Assembly: GCA_013202295.1 (NCBI GenBank)
Contig: JABMRT010000074.1
Span: forward strand, 1-56,451
Source: Candidatus Zhuqueibacterota bacterium
Lineage (GTDB): Bacteria > Zhuqueibacterota > QNDG01 > JABMRT01
Reading direction: 5' to 3'
DNA: 56,451 nucleotides
Shown: positions 36,556 through 46,110 of the stretch, piece after piece
Numbering within the stretch: position 1 is the first letter of the stretch
Layout: each line of letters begins with the position of its first letter
Notes under the pieces: model-generated
What the model was told of the DNA's origin: nothing
The model's input: the letters and a program-made list of their open reading frames with translations, nothing else
Databases searched by the model: none
Program-made: the position numbers and the translations under genes

Positions 36556-38025
36556 ATGAAAAAAGATCCAAAAATCGAAAATGATAAAAAGCAAGGTATA
36601 TCCAGACGGGATTTCATTGGAGTTGCCGGTGCGGCGGCAGCAGCCTTTACCATTGTTCCGCGTCACGTACTCGGAGGCCCGGGTTATATGGCGCCCAGTG
36701 ATATGATCAATGTGGCGGGGATTGGTATCGGTGGTATGGGCCAGCGGAATATCATGTCCATCCTTACTCCGGAGTCTGTCCTGGCAGAAATGAAAGCACA
36801 GACTGAAAATCCGGAAGCGGAGCAAACACAGGGTCGGAGAAGACGAAGAAGACCTCGCGAACCCAAAAATCTGGCCAATATCTACGCTCTGTGTGATGTC
36901 GATACAGAATACGGAGCGAAGACTTTTGATATGTATCCCAAGGCCAAGATATATAAAGATTTCCGCGAAATGCTTGATAAAGAAAAAGAGATTGACGCAG
37001 TGGTCATTGCCACACCCGATCACACACATGCGGTGATTGCGATGTATGCCATGAAAATGGGCAAACATGTGTATTGTCAAAAGCCTCTGACGCGCACAAT
37101 CAAAGAAGCCCGGATGCTTGCTCAAACCGCAAAAGAGATGAATGTGATTACCCAGATGGGAAATCAGGGTCATGCGAGCGAAGGTGCGAGATTGATTAAA
37201 GAATGGATTCAGGATGGTGCAATTGGTACCGTACAGGAAGTCCATGCTTGGACAAATCGTCCCGTTTGGCCGCAGGGAAACCTACCCCGTCCGGAAGCGG
37301 TTGAAGTTCCCGCAAATCTTGATTGGGACTTGTGGCTTGGACCCGCACCATTAAAGGGATATCATCCTGATTTATGTCATTTCAACTGGAGAGGCTGGCA
37401 AGATTACGGGACTGGCGCAGTTGGTGACATGGGTGCGCACTTGCTTGATCATCCGTTCTGGGCGCTTGATTTGAATCAACCCGTGAGTGTGCAATCCAGT
37501 TCTACGAAATACAGCGAAGAGTCTTTCCCGGAAGCATCGATGGTTACGTTTGAGTTCCCCAAAAGTAAAACGGGTCAACCTCCAATCAAACTTACATGGT
37601 ATGACGGTGGCTTAACTCCAGCACGTCCCAATGTGCTTGAAGATGGCCGTCGTATGGGCTTTGGAGGCAGCGGTGTGCTCTATTATGGAGATAAAGGTGC
37701 ACTGATTCATGGTGATTATGGAAATGGCCCGCGTTTGATTCCTGAAACCGCGATGGAGGCGTATAAAAAACCTGAGCCTACTTTGCCACGTTCTCCGGGT
37801 ATTCATGAAGAATGGATTGAAGCGATCAAGAATGGCGGAAAATCAACGACCGATTTTTCTTATTCAGGTCGATTGACAGAAACTATGCTTTTAGGAAATG
37901 TGGCCATTTTGAACCAAAAGTCAAACACCAAACTTCTCTGGGATTCCGAGAATATGCAGATCACGAATCTTCCCGAAGCCAATGAAATGCTTCATTATGA
38001 ATACCGTGAGGGTTGGAAGCTCTAG
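36556..38025 (+). CDS. Gfo/Idh/MocA-family oxidoreductase with Tat signal
   Basis: A 489-aa protein with a twin-arginine signal (SRRDFIGVAG, ending near VLGGPG), so it is folded with its NAD(P) before export. The Rossmann part has INVAGIGIGGMGQRN as the dinucleotide loop, VVIATPDHTHA and the EKP-type segment as QKPLTR; the C-terminal part has NWRGWQDYGTGAVGDMGAHLLDHPFWAL. An Arg-rich insert (GRRRRRRPREPKN, residues ~94-106) lies in the N-terminal domain. It probably oxidises or reduces a sugar or interconverts a 3-keto sugar outside the cytoplasm, working with the preceding lipoprotein. A terminator follows. Confidence 0.9.
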   Translation: MKKDPKIENDKKQGISRRDFIGVAGAAAAAFTIVPRHVLGGPGYMAPSDMINVAGIGIGGMGQRNIMSILTPESVLAEMKAQTENPEAEQTQGRRRRRRPREPKNLANIYALCDVDTEYGAKTFDMYPKAKIYKDFREMLDKEKEIDAVVIATPDHTHAVIAMYAMKMGKHVYCQKPLTRTIKEARMLAQTAKEMNVITQMGNQGHASEGARLIKEWIQDGAIGTVQEVHAWTNRPVWPQGNLPRPEAVEVPANLDWDLWLGPAPLKGYHPDLCHFNWRGWQDYGTGAVGDMGAHLLDHPFWALDLNQPVSVQSSSTKYSEESFPEASMVTFEFPKSKTGQPPIKLTWYDGGLTPARPNVLEDGRRMGFGGSGVLYYGDKGALIHGDYGNGPRLIPETAMEAYKKPEPTLPRSPGIHEEWIEAIKNGGKSTTDFSYSGRLTETMLLGNVAILNQKSNTKLLWDSENMQITNLPEANEMLHYEYREGWKL

Positions 38026-38053
38026 TTTAATACTTTTACAAGGAATACTATTT

Positions 38054-38090
38054 AAAAGGCATGACAGGACTCTCCTGCCATGCCTTTTTT
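38054..38090 (+). terminator. Rho-independent terminator after the oxidoreductase
   Basis: AAAAGGCATGACAGG pairs with CCTGCCATGCCTTTTTT (one mismatch) and ends in a T-run. Confidence 0.9.
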
Positions 38091-38184
38091 CTGTAATCAA
38101 TTTCCGTTACAATGTTTTACATAGTTAATAAATGAGTGTGGAAAAGAATTAATAATAATACCAGTATCCTATATGTTGTTTAAA

Positions 38185-38285
38185 TATAGTAAATTAACTA
38201 TACACATTAATCATCTGCTAGAAAATTTCAAACTGGATATTTATAAATCAAACATCCTTTCATAAGGTTATACGAAACTTTTCGT
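38185..38285. promoter_or_regulatory. Two inverted repeats upstream of the BlaI-type gene
   Basis: The 338-bp gap 38026-38363 holds the terminator, then AT-rich sequence with TATAGT-AAATTA-ACTATA (38185-38202) and ACGAAA-CT-TTTCGT (38272-38285). BlaI/MecI repressors bind short dyads in their own promoter regions, so either could be the operator. Neither matches the TACA/TGTA core of the beta-lactamase operators, which keeps this tentative. Confidence 0.4.
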
Positions 38286-38363
38286 CGACAAGATCGTATC
38301 CATTTTTTATATTGGCTCTTGATATAAGACTGATCATCCAATGTTTTCTAAAGGAAGGTTAAG

Positions 38364-38756
38364 ATGGCACGGAAAAAGCAGACCGGCCCTACAGAAAAGG
38401 AAATGACAATTCTCTCGATCCTTTGGAAAAGAGGAGCCAGTACAGTGCGTGAGATTAATACGATTATGAATCATGATGAAGATACGGGCTACACGACTAC
38501 ACTCAAACTGATGCAGATTATGTATGAAAAAGAACTCTTGAAGCGAGATACTTCCTCAAAAACACATGTTTACTTTCCTGCCAATTCTGAAGAACAAATT
38601 CAGAGCCAGGTCATTGGAAATATAGTTAGTAGAGTTTTTGCCGGTTCCACAGAAAAATTGATGATGCGTGTTTTGTCCTCCCAGGAGGTATCTGAGGACG
38701 AATTAGCCAGTTTGAAGAAATTAATTGAAGCCAAAGAACAGGAAATGAAATCATGA
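38364..38756 (+). CDS. BlaI/MecI-family transcriptional repressor
   Basis: A 130-aa winged-helix protein: TEKEMTILSILWKRGASTVREI is the first half of the DNA-binding domain and TGYTTTLKLMQIMYEKELLKRD the recognition part; the C-terminal helices (FAGSTEKLMMRVLSS, EDELASLKKLIEAK) form the dimerisation tail. In the Bla system such repressors are removed after signalling by a BlaR1-type membrane protease, and a gene of that type overlaps the stop here by 4 bases. In non-pathogenic FCB bacteria these pairs control many functions besides beta-lactamase. RBS AAGGAAGG. Confidence 0.92.
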   Translation: MARKKQTGPTEKEMTILSILWKRGASTVREINTIMNHDEDTGYTTTLKLMQIMYEKELLKRDTSSKTHVYFPANSEEQIQSQVIGNIVSRVFAGSTEKLMMRVLSSQEVSEDELASLKKLIEAKEQEMKS

Positions 38757-39720
38757 GTTTTGAGACAGTGTTTACAGATATCATTATTCATAGAATTGGT
38801 TGGTGGGTGCTGCATTTTACCTGGCAAGGAATCCTGATTGCATTATTCACGGGGCTTCTCCTTTTTGCGCTGCAAAAAGCAAGTGCGCATCTACGGTATA
38901 GTATCGCATGCTGTGGTCTGGTTCTAATGATACTCATTCCAGCCATAACAGTTACAGTTGAGAATCCTCGTCCCCTTTTTCAATCAGGCAGTGCATTGAT
39001 CCAGAATGATCCTGTTGAGATCAAGGATTTTGAGGAAGAGGGGAGACTCACATCTAGACAATTCAGACGGGATGCCATTACTATTCCTGTATGGATTTCG
39101 ATACAAAATTTCGTTGAAATCCATCTGGTCCTGATCACAATGATCTGGATTTGCGGTGTTTTCCTAATTTCATTTTATCGGCTTTTCGGATTCATCCAAT
39201 TACATTTTATAATTAGATCAATCAAAGAGCCGATCGATGCTCTCTGGGAAAAACGAATCCGTGGGTGGATCAACCATCTGCAAATCAGGCAAAAAATTTT
39301 AAATTCTTCAATCTAACCGAATCGATGCCCCTGCAGTGTATGGATGGCTCAAACCGATTCTTCTGATACCAACGTCATTTTTTACTGGCATGGATTCAAA
39401 AAGTGTGGAATCCATTATCATTCATGAGCTGGCCCATATCCAACGTTATGATTTTCTTGTAAATATGATACAAACCCTGATTGAAATTTTGGGTTTCTTT
39501 CATCCTGCGGTCTGGTGGTTATCGAACCGGATCAGAAAAGAGCGGGAAAACTGCTGCGATGACTGGGCAGTTCGGGTGCTTGGTGATAAACTGATTTATG
39601 TAAAATCCCTTGTGCAGCTTGAAGAAACCCGTCGGTGTCCACGTCCGGTTATGGCAGCGAACGGATCTGAACTTTCGCAGCGTGTCATGCATATTCTGAA
39701 CTATCAATCCGTTAAACAAT
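38753..39720 (+). pseudogene. BlaR1-type M56 membrane peptidase, frameshifted and lacking its C-terminus
   Basis: The gene starts in an ATGA overlap with the BlaI stop. Frame 1 (to 39316) has three hydrophobic segments (about residues 20-43, 48-70, 115-140). After a +1 frameshift near 39295-39305 (an extra A in tttaaattc would explain it) the protein continues as ILQSNRIDAPAVYGWLKPILLIP, then the zinc motif HELAH (39423-39437) and ENCCDDWAV. Around 39715-39722 homology to M56 proteins stops and the sequence becomes a GH8 fragment in another frame; the M56 frame runs on to a stop at 39818 through unrelated residues. The sensor/output part expected after the protease domain is missing, so the product is probably inactive unless the join and frameshift are artefacts. 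Confidence 0.85.
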
Positions 39721-40300
39721 CTTCAGCGATCCCTCCTATCATTTGCCGCATTTTTATGAATTGTGGGTCAGGGAAGCGGATAAGGAAAATAGATTCTGGG
39801 CCGACGCCGCCAAGGTAAGTCGTGAGTATCTGAAAAAAGCGGCGCATTCCAAAACGTGGCTGACACCGGAATATGCCGGATTCGATGGCATGCCTACTGA
39901 TCCGCCGTGGGGTGGGGGGCACGATGCGTTCCGGTTCGACGCGTGGCGCGTGGCCATGAATGTGGCAATGGACCATGTCTGGTTTCAGAAAGATCCATGG
40001 GCGGTGACACAATCCAATCGACTGCTCGATTTTTTTACGACAGAAGGATTGGATTCCTACGTCAATCAATATACGCTCGACGGGCAGTGTTTATCCCAGG
40101 AACGAAGTTCTGGATTGATGGCCATGAATGCAGTCGCCTGTCTCGCAGCCACCCATGAGAATCGAGAAGCGTTCGTTCAGGCGCTGTGGGATCAGTCCAT
40201 CCCGGCTGGTCAATATCGCTATTATGATGGATTACTTTATATGCTGGCGATGCTTCAGTTAAGTGGACAATTTCAAATTTATTATCCGGCTCAGCGTTAA
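39721..40300 (+). pseudogene. C-terminal half of a GH8 reducing-end xylo-oligosaccharide hydrolase
   Basis: The frame reads [15 protein letters not shown], then [54 protein letters not shown] and ends with [19 protein letters not shown], the C-terminal ~190 residues of GH8 enzymes of the Rex type (exo-acting on the reducing end of xylo-oligosaccharides). It keeps the FRFDAWR segment with the catalytic base Asp but lacks the N-terminal half with the general acid. No start codon or RBS precedes it; it is joined to the M56 gene. Its position directly before GH115 suits a former xylan operon. Confidence 0.85.
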
Positions 40301-40375
40301 AAAGAACTGGACTATCTTTGCCATTTATTATAGATTAATATTATATGATCTTTAAATATTATGGAGGAGTTCACG

Positions 40376-43291
40376 ATGCGTTATTTATTTTGCTTAAAAG
40401 GTGATCGAAAATATATATATACCCTAATGATTCTCCTTTTCATCATGACACAAACTGGTTTTGCCGTTGATGATTTGTCTTATGTTACGAATGAGGCGGA
40501 GAAGGGATTCTTTCCGCTTGTTGATTCAGGCAATGCTGCACCGTTGATTGTGAGTGATAAAGATTATCCGGGGGTGATCCGTATTCTGGAAACCTTACAG
40601 TCTGATATTCAAAGTGTGAGTCAGGTTCTGCCATCGATCCACGTAGGAGGTATTCCCAAATCCAAGACAATGGTTCTGATTGGTACTGTCGGAAAGAGTC
40701 CGATTATTGATGAGCTTATCCAAAACAAGAAATTGGATGTGGCTGAAATTCATGGTGAATGGGACGCGTTTCTAATCCAGACGGTGAAGAAACCTTTGAA
40801 AGGTGTGGATCAAGCCCTGGTGATTGCGGGCAGCAACAAGCGCGGCACGATTTACGGCATGCTGGATCTATCCAAACATATCGGTGTGTCACCGTGGGTA
40901 TGGTGGGCCGATGTGCCGCCGAAACAGAGTGAGACCTTGTATATCCAGCCAGGGAAAATCCTGTCTGATGAACCGGCGGTGAAGTATCGCGGGATTTTCC
41001 TGAATGATGAAGAACCGGCTCTGGGCCGTTGGGCCGTTGAAAATTACGGCGGATTCAATTCCCAATTCTATGAAAAACTGTTTGTCCTCATGCTTCGGAT
41101 GCGGGCCAATTATATTTGGCCGGCCATGTGGTGGGCGAGTTTCAGCAGCGATGATCCCGAAAATCCCAGGTTGGCGGATGAACTGGGCATAGTGGCAGGC
41201 ACGACACATCACGAGCCATTAATGCGGGCGCATGCCGAATGGAAACCTTATGGCGGCAACGCATGGAATTATGAAACCAATGCCGAACAACTTCGCGAAT
41301 TCTGGATCGAAGGCATTGAGCGCATGGGCGATTATGAATCCATTGTTACTCTGGCGATGCGAGGCGATGGTGACACGGCCATGGGTGAGGATATCAATAT
41401 CGCACTCCTTCAAAAAATTGTAAAGGATCAACGTGAAATCCTGACTAAAGTTACAGGCAAAGACGCGACAGAAATCCCTCAGCTTTGGGCATTATATAAA
41501 GAAGTGCAGGATTATTATGACAAGGGCATGACCGTCCCGGATGACGTCACCTTGCTCCTTTGTGACGACAATTGGGGCAATGTCCGCCGGCTTCCCAAAC
41601 CGGAGTCACCCACCCGGGCCGGTGGATACGGGATGTATTATCATTTTGATTTTGTGGGTGGGCCGAGAAATCACAAGTGGTTGAATACAAGCCCCATCGC
41701 ACATGTATGGGAACAGATGCATCTCTGCTATCGGCACGGCGTGGATCGGATCTGGCTCGTCAATGTCGGTGACTTAAAGCCCATGGAATTTCCAATCGAA
41801 TTCTTCCTGGATTACGCATGGAACCCGGATCAGTGGCCTGCGGATCGTCTGCCAGAATATACAAAACGGTGGGCCGGTGAGCAGTTCGGATGTGAGTACG
41901 CGGAGGAAATCGCGGACATCCTCAATCAATACACGAAATTTAATAGTCGTCGCAAACCAGAGATGCTGGCTGCTGATACGTATAATCTGATCCATTACCG
42001 AGAATGGGAAACCGTGGTCAATGATTATAACGCGTTGCTGGATAAAGCTGAATTGATATCACAGAATATGCCTCCTGAATATGTGGATGCCTATTTTCAA
42101 TTGGTCCTGCATCCTGTTAAAGCATGCGCAAATTTAAATGAGATGCGATTCACGGAGGCCAAGAATCAACTGTATGCTAAGCAGGGCAGGGCATCGACAA
42201 ACGATCTGGCCAAAGAAGTGGAAACGCTGTTTGAACGTGATCAGACGATTTCGCGCACTTATCATGAAATCGCGGGCGGCAAGTGGAACAACATGATGAA
42301 TCAGACCCATATTAGCTATACTTACTGGCAGCAGCCGGAAAAGGATGTGGTACCGAAGGTCGAAACAATCACTGTCCCTAAAACGGCAGAAATGGGTGTA
42401 GCGATTGAGGGCTCCGCAAGCTGGTGGCCGGAGGAAAAAGCAGAGGCCCTATTGCCCGAATTTGACCGATACAATCAGCAATCTCACTATATTGAAGTGT
42501 TCAATCGCGGTCAAACAGCTTTTGAATTTACCGTTGAGCCCGAACAATCCTGGGTGATTGTGATTCCGGACAAAGGTACGGTGAATAAAGAAGAGCGTGT
42601 CTGGGTGGATGTGGATTGGTCCAGCGCGCCCACCGGTGAATCTCGTATTCCCATCACAGTGACAGGTTCTGATGGAGTTAAGGCGATTGTCCATGTGGTC
42701 ATTCACAATCCCGAATCACCGAATCCAGAGGAACTCAAGGGATTTGTAGAGAGTGATGGTGTAGTCTCAATGGAAGCAGAGCATTATTCCAAAGCTGTGG
42801 ATTTCAATGATGTGAAATGGACGGTGATACCAAATCAGAGTCGAACCTTATCCGGTATTACTCCACTTCCCGTAACCGCTGTTAGTCAGAAACCCGCAGA
42901 TGAAAGTCCTCGTCTTGAATATGAAATGTTTCTTTTTAATGCAAGTGAAGTTGAAGTGCATGTGTATTTTTCACCTACGCAAGATTTTCTCGATACCCAT
43001 GGAATGCGATACGGTATTTCGTTTGACGATGCGCCGCCCCAGATCATGAATATTCACGTTAAAGATACGATCCCTGACTGGAAATATCCTGAGAGTTGGA
43101 ACGAAGCTGTCAGTCAAAATATCAAGGTGATCACATCCACACATTCCGTGGAAAAAGCGGGCAATCATGTGCTCAAGTTCTGGATGGTCGATCCGGGTTT
43201 GGTGCTTCAAAAGCTGGTCGTGGACGTAGGCGGGCTCAAACCCAGCTATCTCGGTCCTCCGGAGAGTTATCGCAGAACCGAAACGGAATAG
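40376..43291 (+). CDS. GH115 xylan alpha-1,2-(4-O-methyl)glucuronidase
   Basis: The ATG at 40376 is preceded by GGAGGAG; an ATG at 40361 includes that RBS and is rejected. The 971-aa protein has a signal peptide (cut near GFAVDD) and matches GH115 along its length: IAGSNKRGTIYGMLDLS, SPWVWWADVPP, YRGIFLNDEEPAL, ANYIWPAMWW, GTTHHEPLMRAHAEW, RGDGDTAM, CDDNWGNVRRLP and WLVNVGDLKPMEFP. C-terminal beta-domains follow (~680-971). GH115 removes glucuronic or 4-O-methylglucuronic acid from internal xylose residues of polymeric xylan, complementing GH67 which needs chain ends. Confidence 0.95.
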   Translation: MRYLFCLKGDRKYIYTLMILLFIMTQTGFAVDDLSYVTNEAEKGFFPLVDSGNAAPLIVSDKDYPGVIRILETLQSDIQSVSQVLPSIHVGGIPKSKTMVLIGTVGKSPIIDELIQNKKLDVAEIHGEWDAFLIQTVKKPLKGVDQALVIAGSNKRGTIYGMLDLSKHIGVSPWVWWADVPPKQSETLYIQPGKILSDEPAVKYRGIFLNDEEPALGRWAVENYGGFNSQFYEKLFVLMLRMRANYIWPAMWWASFSSDDPENPRLADELGIVAGTTHHEPLMRAHAEWKPYGGNAWNYETNAEQLREFWIEGIERMGDYESIVTLAMRGDGDTAMGEDINIALLQKIVKDQREILTKVTGKDATEIPQLWALYKEVQDYYDKGMTVPDDVTLLLCDDNWGNVRRLPKPESPTRAGGYGMYYHFDFVGGPRNHKWLNTSPIAHVWEQMHLCYRHGVDRIWLVNVGDLKPMEFPIEFFLDYAWNPDQWPADRLPEYTKRWAGEQFGCEYAEEIADILNQYTKFNSRRKPEMLAADTYNLIHYREWETVVNDYNALLDKAELISQNMPPEYVDAYFQLVLHPVKACANLNEMRFTEAKNQLYAKQGRASTNDLAKEVETLFERDQTISRTYHEIAGGKWNNMMNQTHISYTYWQQPEKDVVPKVETITVPKTAEMGVAIEGSASWWPEEKAEALLPEFDRYNQQSHYIEVFNRGQTAFEFTVEPEQSWVIVIPDKGTVNKEERVWVDVDWSSAPTGESRIPITVTGSDGVKAIVHVVIHNPESPNPEELKGFVESDGVVSMEAEHYSKAVDFNDVKWTVIPNQSRTLSGITPLPVTAVSQKPADESPRLEYEMFLFNASEVEVHVYFSPTQDFLDTHGMRYGISFDDAPPQIMNIHVKDTIPDWKYPESWNEAVSQNIKVITSTHSVEKAGNHVLKFWMVDPGLVLQKLVVDVGGLKPSYLGPPESYRRTETE

Positions 43292-43296
43292 GGCCA

Positions 43297-43548
43297 GTGT
43301 CCTTCGTTTACATTCTTAAATGCCGTGGCGGTACGTATTATACAGGGTATGCAAAGGATCTGGACGCGCGTATTCAGCAGCATCAAGCCGGTAAAGGCGC
43401 GAAATATACACGCGGCAGACTGCCGGTGGAACTGATGTTTTCTGAAGCGTGTTCCTCAATCGGCGACGCACTAAGACGTGAAAGAGAAATTAAAAAATTG
43501 TCCCGAAAAGAGAAAGAGGAATTGATCGATATCAGCAATGCAGTTTAA
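43297..43548 (+). CDS. GIY-YIG domain protein (UPF0213/YhbQ-like)
   Basis: An 83-aa protein beginning at GTG 5 bases after the GH115 stop. FVYILKCRGGTYYTGYAKDLDARIQQHQAGKGAKYTRGR is the compact GIY-YIG nuclease core (here VYIL and YTG), followed by the family's RREREIKKLSRKEKEELI helix. Proteins of this family are small DNA- or RNA-associated nucleases of uncertain role. Its location in a carbohydrate operon is probably accidental cotranscription. The GTG start lacks a strong RBS. Confidence 0.85.
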   Translation: MSFVYILKCRGGTYYTGYAKDLDARIQQHQAGKGAKYTRGRLPVELMFSEACSSIGDALRREREIKKLSRKEKEELIDISNAV

Positions 43549-43569
43549 CGTTCCACAAAGAGGGATTAG

Positions 43570-46047
43570 ATGACCTTAAAAAAACAAAGCCATTGGTTCA
43601 TCCTCACCTGGATGTTAATAGCAAATCTCACAGCGCAATCCAATAAAACAATCACACTCAATGATCAAGAATATTTCGAGACACAGGGATTGAATGTTCT
43701 GGTATTTAGTAACTGGTATGATGGATATTTTGGTGATTCCAAGATCACGGGTGTTGAAATGATCCATCATGGTGTGCGGACTGTGACAAACGGAGATGTG
43801 CGGCTCAGTCCCACACCCGAACAGTGGGATCCCATCCCGGAAAAGGTGGAACGTAATGTACTCCTGGATGAGAACCGTATCGAGACAGTGCTGAAATACG
43901 CGGAATATGATTTTCAATACACGATAAGGGTCGAACCTGCTGAGAACGGCATGTTGATCAGCGTGCATCTTGAGGCGCCACTTCCTGAAGCTTTAGAGGG
44001 CAAGGCGGGATTCAACCTGGAATTCTTGCCGGCCGCCTATTTTGAGAAAACCTACATGATGGATGATCGAAGCGGTCTTTTTCCGTTATACCCAAGCGGT
44101 CCAACGGCCAGAGATGAAGCAGGGAAGACAGTGCCTCTTCCAATTCTGACTGGTAAAACATTGGTTGTTGCGCCTGAAGATCCTGAACGACGAATCACTA
44201 TCCAATCCAAATCCACTGATCTCCAATTATTTGATGGCCGAAACAAGGCACAGAATGGCTGGATTGTGGTGCGCAGTATGATCCCTTCAGATCAATCCGG
44301 CATGGTGATTGAATGGATTGTGACTGCAAGTCTTATCCCGAATTGGGTACGTGAACCGATGATCGCATATTCCCAGGTTGGCTATCATCCAGATCAAAAA
44401 AAAGTGGCTGTGATTGAGTTGGATAAAAATGACAATCCGCTCCAATCCGCACAATTACTCAAAGTGCATCCTGATGGAAACATTGAAACGGTTTTTGAAG
44501 GTCCAACCGAAATCTGGGGTGACTTTCTGAGATACACTTATTTAAAGTATGATTTCTCATCCATTACAGGATCGGGATTGTATATCCTTCAATATGGGGA
44601 CACTCGAACCAAGCCATTCCGCATTGCACCGGATGTGTATAAAACCGCGTGGCATGCCACATTGGATGTGTACTTTCCTGTTCAGATGGATCACATGCTG
44701 GTGAATGAAGCGTATCGCGTGTGGCACGGTGCTTCGCATCTGGATGACGCGCTGCAAGCGCCCGTGAATCATGATCATTTTGATTTGTACAGACAGGGAC
44801 CGACGACCGATACGGATTTTGAACCAGGCGAGCACATTCCCGGACTCAATGTCGGAGGCTGGTTTGACGCCGGAGATTATGATATTAGAACCCAGTCTCA
44901 ATATTCCACGGTTTTAAGTCTAGTCCAAACCTGGGAGACGTTCCGACCGGACCGCGATGAAACCACAGTAGATCAGAAGCGCCGGTTTGTGGATATACAT
45001 CAACCTGATGGTGTGCCGGATATTATTCAACAAATCGAGCATGGTACACTCGCACTGATCGCCCAGCATAGGGCGGTTGGACATGCGATCAACGGCATCA
45101 TCGTCCCGACGCTCGCGCAATATACCCATCTGGGTGATGCACTGACCATGACCGATAATCTGATTTATATTCCTGATCTTGATCAATCCAAATACCAGGG
45201 ATGTCACAGCGAAAAATTCGACGACAGATGGGCATTTACAAGCAAATCCACTCCCCTTAATTATGGTTCAATCGCAGCTCTGGCCGCAGCCAGTAGGGCG
45301 CTCCGAAGTTATAACGACTCCCTGGCTGAAGAATGTCTTGCCACTGCCAAACGGGTTTGGGATGAAGAAGCGAGCCATGAGCCGGATATTTTTCGTAACG
45401 GCAATACGACGGGCGGTCGTTTGGAAGATGAAAAATTCAAAGCCGCAGTGGAACTGCTGATTTGTACGGATGATAAAAAGTTTGCTGAAACCATCCATGC
45501 ACTTTGGCCGGAAATGCAGAATCGTCTGATGTTTAATATGGCCCCGGCTATCCGAATCATCCCCTTTATGGATGACGCGTATCTCGAGGATTTGAGAACT
45601 CTGGTCGAAAAATACAAGGCCAATCTGATTTCGATGGAGTCGCAGAATCCATTTGGTGTGCCCATTTCAATGGGCACCTGGGCTGGCAGCGGCTGGGTTA
45701 TCGGATGGGCCTCCACTAACTATCAGCTGCATAAATCCTTTCCAGACCTGATCGAACGTGATTATGTGTTTAAAGGTCTAGAATACATTTACGGGTGCCA
45801 TCCAGGATCAAACATCTCATTGGTCTCTGGCGTAGGTACTGTGTCCAAAAAGGTCGCGTATGGGAACAATCGTGCGGATTATTCCTTTATTGCAGGGGGG
45901 GTTGTGCCTGGTGTGTTGGTTGTAAAGCCGGATTTCCCAGAGAACAAGGAGGATTGGCCCTTTCTCTGGGGTGAAAATGAATATGTCATTGGATTGGCAG
46001 CAAGTTATTTATTTCTTGTAAATGCTGTTAATGATTTACTAAATTAA
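43570..46047 (+). CDS. GH9 glucanase with N-terminal beta-domains
   Basis: An 825-aa secreted protein (signal to about LTAQS). Residues ~25-260 are beta-rich and not assigned; ~265-350 is the Ig-like CelD_N domain (IAYSQVGYHPDQKKVAVIEL); the (alpha/alpha)6 GH9 barrel covers ~360-825. Catalytic acids: GWFDAGDYD with Asp433 and Asp436, and Glu804 in GENEYVIG. GH9 enzymes cleave beta-1,4-glucan, and some act on xyloglucan or glucomannan. With GH31 and GH35 in the window, xyloglucan or glucomannan is possible. It follows the GIY-YIG gene by 21 bases. Confidence 0.9.
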   Translation: MTLKKQSHWFILTWMLIANLTAQSNKTITLNDQEYFETQGLNVLVFSNWYDGYFGDSKITGVEMIHHGVRTVTNGDVRLSPTPEQWDPIPEKVERNVLLDENRIETVLKYAEYDFQYTIRVEPAENGMLISVHLEAPLPEALEGKAGFNLEFLPAAYFEKTYMMDDRSGLFPLYPSGPTARDEAGKTVPLPILTGKTLVVAPEDPERRITIQSKSTDLQLFDGRNKAQNGWIVVRSMIPSDQSGMVIEWIVTASLIPNWVREPMIAYSQVGYHPDQKKVAVIELDKNDNPLQSAQLLKVHPDGNIETVFEGPTEIWGDFLRYTYLKYDFSSITGSGLYILQYGDTRTKPFRIAPDVYKTAWHATLDVYFPVQMDHMLVNEAYRVWHGASHLDDALQAPVNHDHFDLYRQGPTTDTDFEPGEHIPGLNVGGWFDAGDYDIRTQSQYSTVLSLVQTWETFRPDRDETTVDQKRRFVDIHQPDGVPDIIQQIEHGTLALIAQHRAVGHAINGIIVPTLAQYTHLGDALTMTDNLIYIPDLDQSKYQGCHSEKFDDRWAFTSKSTPLNYGSIAALAAASRALRSYNDSLAEECLATAKRVWDEEASHEPDIFRNGNTTGGRLEDEKFKAAVELLICTDDKKFAETIHALWPEMQNRLMFNMAPAIRIIPFMDDAYLEDLRTLVEKYKANLISMESQNPFGVPISMGTWAGSGWVIGWASTNYQLHKSFPDLIERDYVFKGLEYIYGCHPGSNISLVSGVGTVSKKVAYGNNRADYSFIAGGVVPGVLVVKPDFPENKEDWPFLWGENEYVIGLAASYLFLVNAVNDLLN

Positions 46048-46110
46048 AGGGCGCTCACAGCTTCTGTTGGCCAACTTGAATAATATAAACTTGTTGTAAA
46101 GGATGCTATA

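Noticed and set aside
36514-37245. Minus-strand open frame (243 codons) across the oxidoreductase
   Set aside because: Shadow of the Gfo/Idh/MocA gene; Cys/His/Phe-rich nonsense composition and no RBS.
40361-40375. Upstream ATG for GH115
   Set aside because: It overlaps the GGAGGAG ribosome binding site that serves the ATG at 40376.
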